A stretch of 64,000 bases of DNA, taken from the NCBI GenBank assembly GCA_017527625.1, contig JAFXPV010000073.1:5018-69017 (forward strand), read 5' to 3'. The notes under the pieces were generated by a model. The model saw only the letters and a list, made by a program, of their open reading frames with translations, had not been told where the DNA came from and made no database searches. Positions 59,376 to 64,000 of this stretch are shown one piece after another. The position numbers and the translations under genes were made by a program. The stretch's first letter is position 1, and each line of letters opens with the position of its first letter. This DNA is from Bacteroidales bacterium (lineage in GTDB: Bacteria; Bacteroidota; Bacteroidia; Bacteroidales; UBA932).

Positions 59376-60707
59376 TTATTTTCTTTTTTTGCTGCTTTTG
59401 CGGCGTGATTTATTCTTTTTGGCTTTAATGACTGACCATACCACGAGGGCGGCCACTACGACTGCGATGAGCACGAGGATGGTGCCGTTCAGGTTGTCAC
59501 CCTTGACCCTCGACCACATCTTGAGCAGTTTCTCGGTGTCCTGGTCGGTGTCGTGCATAATGACGCACTTGTCCATAACGGACTTGTCAGGATAGAAAAT
59601 CGGATTGAGGAGCACGGAGTCAGCCTCGGGACCGAAGAAATACGAAGCGTCCACAACCTCGGCATAACGCGAATCCTGCGCAAGCTCCTGCTGGCTGGCA
59701 AGCACCTCGGGAGTACCGATGACGCTCACATAGCCGATGACATCCATATTGCGTATGGCATTCTCGCTCATACACATATAGTTGATGAAATAGTTGGCAG
59801 CCTTGGTGTTGACAGCATACTTGGGAATGACCCAGCCGTCGAAGAAGCAGTTGCTGCCCTCCTCGGGAACCACATAGTTGAGCTTCACTCCCACGTCGCC
59901 GGCCTCGTTGATGGCCCACATCGCGTCGCCCGACCAGGTCCAGTTGACCCAGGCCTTCTCCTGCGTCATCATCTCCTTGCCGAAGTCAGCCTCCCAGCCG
60001 GAAACATTCTTCTTGGCCTCCATAAGCAGAGCCTCGACCTTGGCGATGGACTCGTCGCTGACATCATACATCAGTTTCTTGGCGTCGACGGTGCCGTTGG
60101 CGATACCCTCGCTGTTGAGATAGATCAGCAGCGGGCTGTAGACGTCGCGGAAAGCGTCCTTCATAAAGAGCTTCTGCTCGAATTTCGGGTTCAGGATGGC
60201 GCCCCAGGTCGAAACCTCCGAGCGGTCCACGTACTTCTCGTTGTACATAAAGCCGACGGTTCCCCACATATAAGGCACCGAATAGTCGTTGGCGTTCTTG
60301 CCGGGGGTGTTCATAGCGTTGAACTCCTCGACGGCGAAGGGAGCCACATTCTTGGTATAGTCAGGAGTCGAGCCGTAATTGCGGTCGAGCGGAAGAGCCA
60401 GACCGTGGTTGATCATCCTTTCTATGATGTAGTCCGACGGACATACAAGGTCGTAGTCGGCCTGTCCCCTTTCTATCTTTGCGAGCATCACTTCATTGAT
60501 GTCGAAAACCTGATAGATAATCTCCACTTTCTCCCCGGTCTGTTCGTAATACCAATCCACGAACTCGTCGAGGAGGTCTTCGTCGATGTAATCAGACCAG
60601 TTGTAAATTTTCAGCTGATGCGCCCTGTCGGCAGACTGTCCGCCGGAACAAGCGCAAAGCGCCACTGCACACACGAAGCAGAGTGCAATGCTCAAGAGTT
60701 TTTTCAT
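59376..60707 (-). CDS. potD: Polyamine ABC transporter substrate-binding protein with extra C-terminal helix
   Basis: A 443-residue binding protein of the PotD/PotF family for spermidine and putrescine. The lipoprotein signal ends at Cys20 (ALCAC). The periplasmic fold starts LKIYNWSDYIDEDLLDEF and contains YDLVCPSDYIIERMI, WGTVGFMYNEKYV and WTWSGDAMWAINEAGD. Unlike ordinary PotD, about 350 residues, it continues into a transmembrane helix (ILVLIAVVVAALVVWSVI) and a basic tail (KAKKNKSRRKSSKKRK), so the protein would be held in the inner membrane at both ends. Its start overlaps the potC stop by 4 nt, and one nucleotide separates it from the barrel gene. Confidence 0.9.
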   Translation of the reverse strand: MKKLLSIALCFVCAVALCACSGGQSADRAHQLKIYNWSDYIDEDLLDEFVDWYYEQTGEKVEIIYQVFDINEVMLAKIERGQADYDLVCPSDYIIERMINHGLALPLDRNYGSTPDYTKNVAPFAVEEFNAMNTPGKNANDYSVPYMWGTVGFMYNEKYVDRSEVSTWGAILNPKFEQKLFMKDAFRDVYSPLLIYLNSEGIANGTVDAKKLMYDVSDESIAKVEALLMEAKKNVSGWEADFGKEMMTQEKAWVNWTWSGDAMWAINEAGDVGVKLNYVVPEEGSNCFFDGWVIPKYAVNTKAANYFINYMCMSENAIRNMDVIGYVSVIGTPEVLASQQELAQDSRYAEVVDASYFFGPEADSVLLNPIFYPDKSVMDKCVIMHDTDQDTEKLLKMWSRVKGDNLNGTILVLIAVVVAALVVWSVIKAKKNKSRRKSSKKRK

Positions 60708-61510
60708 TTCTGGGAATTAGATTGATTAGATGGTTTAGCACGCAGATTCATAACTATCAGGACAGCGAGCACAGCGATGAACACGATGGTAATCATCGGG
60801 CGCAGCTCAGGGGTAAGGCCACCTTTTCGTGAATCTGCATAGATATATGTCGACAGTGTCTGAAGGCCGTTGGTGCCGACGTTGAAGACACTGACTTCGA
60901 AATCGTCGATAGAAAGGATGAACGACAGGAAGAAGCCGCTCACCATACCGCTCTTAATCTGCGGCAAGATCACCTTGCGAAGGGCCTGCGACGGCGTGGC
61001 GCCAAGGTCGAGGGCTGCCTCGAAGGTGTTGGGGTTCATCTGCTTGAGGCGCGGCATCACGCTGAGCACGACATACGGGGTGCAGAAGGTGATGTGGCAG
61101 ATGGTCAGGGTCACATAGCCCTGGGTGACGCCGAGACTGACGAACAGCAGGAACAGCGACACGCCGGTGATGATGTCGGCGTTCAGGATATGAATGTTGT
61201 TCATAGTGTTCATCGCCGACTTGAAGCGCTTGTTGCGCAGGTTGTAGATGCCGATGGCCGAAACTGTGCCGAGGGCAGTCGAAACTATCGAAGCTACAAG
61301 ACCGATGATGAGGGTGTTGAGCACTGCAGCCATCAGGGCCTCGTGCTGGCCGCTGGTGAAAAGCGAGCGGTAAAGGCCGGTAGAGAAGCCGGTCCAGTTG
61401 CCGAGCACCTTGGCCTCGGTGAACGAGAAGACGGCGATGACGATCATCGGCGCGTACAGCAGCACGAGCAGTATCCAGACGTAAGCTTTGGCAAGGAAGT
61501 TCTTCATCAT
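60704..61510 (-). CDS. potC: Polyamine ABC transporter permease
   Basis: A 268-residue inner-membrane permease. Six transmembrane segments are visible, and the cytoplasmic coupling motif EAALDLGATPSQALRKVILP (EAA loop, near residues 170-190) contacts the ATPase. The N-terminal helix begins FLAKAYVWILLVLLYAPMIV. Its start overlaps the potB stop by 4 nt and its end overlaps potD by 4 nt. With PotB it forms the heterodimeric channel. Confidence 0.92.
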   Translation of the reverse strand: MMKNFLAKAYVWILLVLLYAPMIVIAVFSFTEAKVLGNWTGFSTGLYRSLFTSGQHEALMAAVLNTLIIGLVASIVSTALGTVSAIGIYNLRNKRFKSAMNTMNNIHILNADIITGVSLFLLFVSLGVTQGYVTLTICHITFCTPYVVLSVMPRLKQMNPNTFEAALDLGATPSQALRKVILPQIKSGMVSGFFLSFILSIDDFEVSVFNVGTNGLQTLSTYIYADSRKGGLTPELRPMITIVFIAVLAVLIVMNLRAKPSNQSNSQK

Positions 61511-62301
61511 ATCAGTCCTCCCGCGGCCGAAGCCTCTTCTTTATCGTCATTGAACAGGTTGGTCACCACGATCAGGATGAGCATAATCAGCGACAGCAGC
61601 GCACCGTAGTTCCACATACCGTTGTTGATGTTCTCCTGTATGATGGTACCGAAAAGCTTGATGTTGTTCATCGTCAGCAGCTCCGCAATGGCGAAGGTGG
61701 ATATCGTGGGCATAAACACCATCATAATGCCGCTGACCACGCCGGGCATCGACAGCGGAAGCGTCACCTTGGTGAAGACCTTGACATTGTCGGCGCCGAG
61801 GTCCTGCGCAGCCTCGCTGTAGCTCTTGTCAATCTTCTGGAGCACTGTGTAGATGGGCAGGATCATAAACGGAAGATAGTTGTAGACCATACCGAAGATC
61901 AGCGTTGCCTGCCCCAGCGGCACCTTCATAAAGCCGAAGAGGGCCACGGTGGCCAGGGTGCGCATAAGCACGTTGATGAACATCGGTATGAGGAACAGCG
62001 CCACCATCACCGAAGCGCTGCGGAACTTCGAGTTGCTGAGTATGTAAGCTGCCGGATAGCCCAGCAGGATGCAGATGATCGTAGTGATGAGGGCGATTCC
62101 GATGGAATAGAGCAGTGTGTTGACAGACTCCTTCTCGTTGATGAATGTACGCACGTTCTCGAACGTAAAGTTGCCTGAAGGGTCACGGAAGGCATAGAGC
62201 ACTACCAGCACCAGAGGAAGCACTATGAAGAACAGCATAAATATCAGGTAAGGGATGCTCCAGCTGCTGCGACGGCCGAAAAACTGTTTGATCTTTCCCA
62301 T
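61507..62301 (-). CDS. potB: Polyamine ABC transporter permease
   Basis: A 264-residue inner-membrane permease with six transmembrane segments; the EAA loop is SEAAQDLGADNVKVFTKVTL. The periplasmic loop after the first helix (YAFRDPSGNFTFENVRTFIN) is as in PotB. It starts 2 nt after the potA stop and overlaps potC by 4 nt, so potA-B-C-D is one tightly packed operon. Confidence 0.92.
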   Translation of the reverse strand: MGKIKQFFGRRSSWSIPYLIFMLFFIVLPLVLVVLYAFRDPSGNFTFENVRTFINEKESVNTLLYSIGIALITTIICILLGYPAAYILSNSKFRSASVMVALFLIPMFINVLMRTLATVALFGFMKVPLGQATLIFGMVYNYLPFMILPIYTVLQKIDKSYSEAAQDLGADNVKVFTKVTLPLSMPGVVSGIMMVFMPTISTFAIAELLTMNNIKLFGTIIQENINNGMWNYGALLSLIMLILIVVTNLFNDDKEEASAAGGLI

Positions 62302-62303
62302 CT

Positions 62304-63698
62304 CTATTTCTCAGCTTTGCGGACGCGGATGTCTTCGGGAAGTATCTTGATGCCGACAAGGTCCCTCTCGTCCCACACGTCGTTGGTGGCCACATAGACA
62401 TTGTCGCGGTCCTCAGTCATTACCGTGAGGAAATAGTGGTTGCCCTTGTAGAGGATGAAGCGCACGTCTCCCACCAGCTCGGCGTTGTCGATGTCGTCGA
62501 GCAGGTCGACCTTGTCGAAATCGACGTCGACGAGCACGTCGGTCTTCTCGCCCTGCCAGAGTTCCTGGGGCAGGCACTCGAAGGTGATGCCGAGCATCTC
62601 CACGTGAGTTGCGTCGACGAGCTTGCCTTCAAAGGTGTTGCATACGCGCTCTTTCTTCATCACCTGGATGTCCTGGGGCTTGATGATCATCGCTACCTTC
62701 AGGCCTGCTTCGAAAGGATTGTAGTCCTGGATCACGATTTCGTAGCCTTCGTCGGTGATGACCGTTATCTCGTAGTGGATGCCCTGGAAAACGCAGGACT
62801 GCACAGTTCCCTCGAACTGTCCGGCCTTGTTGGGAGCTTCCATCAGGTAGATGTCCTCCGGACGGATAACCACGTCTACGGGGTTGTTCTCGCCGAAGCC
62901 TTCGTCCACGCAGTCGAAGTCGTGGCCGAGGAAGTTGACCTTGCGGTCGCAGATCATCGTGCCGTTGAGGATGTTGCTCTCGCCGATGAAGTCAGCCACA
63001 AAAGCGTTGACAGGTTCGTTGTAAATGTCGATGGGGCTTCCGGCCTGCTGTATCACGCCGTCATTCATCACGACTATGGTGTCGCTGAGGGTCAGAGCTT
63101 CTTCCTGGTCGTGGGTCACATAGAGGAATGTAACGCCGAGTTTCTCGTGGATTTCCTTGAGCTCTATCTGCATATCCTTGCGCATCTTGTGGTCAAGGGC
63201 GCTCAGCGGCTCGTCGAGCAGCAGCACCTCCGGAGAGTTGATAAGGGCGCGGGCGATGGCCACACGCTGCTGCTGGCCACCTGAGAGCGACTCGACGTCG
63301 CGCCACTCATAGTCGGTCATATTGACCATCTTGAGGGCCTTGCGCACACGCTGCTCGATCTCAGCCTCGGGAACTTTGTTGAGCTTGAGGCCGAAAGCGA
63401 CATTGTCGTAGACATTCAGGTGGGGGAACAGCGCATAGCGCTGGAAAACCGTGTTGACCGGGCGTTTGTAGGGCGGGATCGAGTTCATCTGCTCTCCGCC
63501 TATCTCTACCGTACCTTCGTCCGGGGTTACGAAACCTGCTAGAATTCTTAGAAGTGTGGTCTTTCCACAACCGGACGGACCGAGAATGGTGATGAATTCA
63601 CCTTTCTTAACATGCAAATTGACATCATTCAGAACTTGTTTGTCTCCGAACCACTTAGAGATATGGTCCAGACTGATGATGAAATTTGAGTCTTTCAT
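62304..63698 (-). CDS. potA: Polyamine ABC transporter ATPase with extended C-terminus
   Basis: A 464-residue ATPase. Walker A GPSGCGKT is at 40-47, the signature [15 protein letters not shown] near 137-151, Walker [13 protein letters not shown] near 157-168 and the H-loop in [29 protein letters not shown] is the Q-loop region. The usual PotA ends near residue 370 after one TOBE domain; this one carries about 100 more residues ([20 protein letters not shown] to [14 protein letters not shown]) that look like a second TOBE-like unit and may bind a regulatory ligand. It is the first gene of the operon, behind a good promoter at 63756-63786. Confidence 0.93.
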   Translation of the reverse strand: MKDSNFIISLDHISKWFGDKQVLNDVNLHVKKGEFITILGPSGCGKTTLLRILAGFVTPDEGTVEIGGEQMNSIPPYKRPVNTVFQRYALFPHLNVYDNVAFGLKLNKVPEAEIEQRVRKALKMVNMTDYEWRDVESLSGGQQQRVAIARALINSPEVLLLDEPLSALDHKMRKDMQIELKEIHEKLGVTFLYVTHDQEEALTLSDTIVVMNDGVIQQAGSPIDIYNEPVNAFVADFIGESNILNGTMICDRKVNFLGHDFDCVDEGFGENNPVDVVIRPEDIYLMEAPNKAGQFEGTVQSCVFQGIHYEITVITDEGYEIVIQDYNPFEAGLKVAMIIKPQDIQVMKKERVCNTFEGKLVDATHVEMLGITFECLPQELWQGEKTDVLVDVDFDKVDLLDDIDNAELVGDVRFILYKGNHYFLTVMTEDRDNVYVATNDVWDERDLVGIKILPEDIRVRKAEK

Positions 63699-63755
63699 TA
63701 GGCAGCGTTATGATGGGTAGGGTATAATAAAGTATGGTGTTTGTATTCTGCGCCG

Positions 63756-63786
63756 CAAAGATTGCAAAAAAACGCAATAAAACAAA
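63756..63786 (-). promoter_or_regulatory. Promoter of the potABCD operon
   Basis: On the minus strand TTTG (63786-63783) and AATCTTTG (63763-63756), 19 nt apart, match the Bacteroidota consensus. It overlaps the rightward promoter of the DUF368 gene, each -7 box covering or touching the other's -33 box. Confidence 0.65.
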
Positions 63787-63794
63787 TATCTTTG
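63762..63794 (+). promoter_or_regulatory. Promoter of the DUF368 gene, almost leaderless
   Basis: TTGC (63762-63765) and TATCTTTG (63787-63794) are 21 nt apart. The ATG at 63799 is only 4 nt past the -7 box, so transcription would start at or next to the start codon. It interleaves with the leftward pot promoter. Confidence 0.55.
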
Positions 63795-63798
63795 CCGT

Positions 63799-64000
63799 AT
63801 GAGAAGCATCAAGTCTTATCTTGTCCTGGCCCTGGACGGTCTGCTGATGGGAGCGGCCAACGTAATTCCCGGTGTTTCAGGCGGCACGATCGCCTTTCTG
63901 ACAGGCATCTACAAGGAGCTCGTCGATTCACTGAAATCATTCGACGGCGAGGCCGTGAAACTGTTCTTCAAAGGCAAGTTTAAGGAATTCTGGAAGAAGA
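63799..64000 (+). CDS. DUF368 membrane protein (polyprenyl-phosphate transporter family), 5' part
   Basis: The first 67 codons of a membrane protein that runs off the window. MRSIKSYLVLALDGLLMGAA, then NVIPGVSGGTIAFLTGIYKE and LVDSLKSF, are the conserved start of DUF368, a family now known to include PopT-type undecaprenyl-phosphate recyclers that return the lipid carrier of cell-wall synthesis to the cytoplasmic leaflet. A stop codon lies in frame 21 nt upstream (63778-63780), so ATG 63799 is the only plausible start. Its promoter ends 4 nt before it. Confidence 0.85.
   Translation, partial: MRSIKSYLVLALDGLLMGAANVIPGVSGGTIAFLTGIYKELVDSLKSFDGEAVKLFFKGKFKEFWKK

Overview
The window reads as a moderately GC-rich chromosome fragment of a Bacteroidota, most likely an uncultured gut or rumen Bacteroidales. 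The evidence is Bacteroidota-type promoters (TTTG or TTGC, about 19-21 nt, then TAnnTTTG), A-rich leaders without clear Shine-Dalgarno sites, many lipobox lipoproteins, a FimA/Mfa-type (type V) pilus locus with DUF3575, DUF5119 and DUF4906 partners, GH92, GH27 and GH43 exo-glycosidases, and an IorAB-PaaK module. Genus cannot be fixed from the sequence. No rRNA, tRNA, CRISPR array, transposase, integrase or complete restriction-modification system was recognised.

Layout. 0-4.6 kb: the 3' end of an AlkD-like DNA glycosylase, then a leftward set of an acyl-CoA synthetase and three membrane proteins. 4.7-14.4 kb: a rightward run with a GH92 mannosidase, a four-gene cassette (HPr-kinase-like protein, S26-type Ser/His peptidase, PqqD-like protein, ABC exporter) that resembles a RiPP maturation/export unit without a recognisable precursor, an Omp85-like barrel, a lipoprotein hydrolase and a GH27. 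14.5-20.1 kb: leftward DUF3089 lipoprotein, GlpT and GlpQ, and an outer-membrane TonB-receptor-like protein. 20.2-22.3 kb: small membrane proteins and a winged-helix regulator. 22.4-26.4 kb: iorA-iorB-paaK-ACT operon for interconversion of aryl acids and aryl pyruvates. 26.4-28.5 kb: largely non-coding, with direct repeats, two structurally related hairpins, and a DUF2975/HTH pair. 28.6-39.0 kb: type V pilus locus. 39.0-41.5 kb: alarmone synthetase, HD hydrolase and kinase-like gene. 41.5-48.4 kb: envelope genes (patatin with barrel, lytic transglycosylase, aquaporin, porin) and an MsrA-fRMsr fusion. 48.4-57.1 kb: M16 protease, a 169-bp palindromic element, Lrp regulator diverging from MetY, GH43, AlaX-like editing protein and a histidine phosphatase. 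57.1-63.7 kb: carbonic anhydrase, YitT protein, and a potABCD polyamine uptake operon that ends in an outer-membrane barrel gene. The window closes with the start of a DUF368 gene.

Two properties stand out. The tetranucleotide CATG is almost absent: I find 11 by eye where a few hundred would be expected, and four of these lie in the pilus genes. The 7.2-10.4 kb cassette pairs a kinase-like protein, a leader-binding-like domain, a signal-peptidase-like enzyme and an exporter, and is the best candidate here for an undescribed biosynthetic or maturation system.
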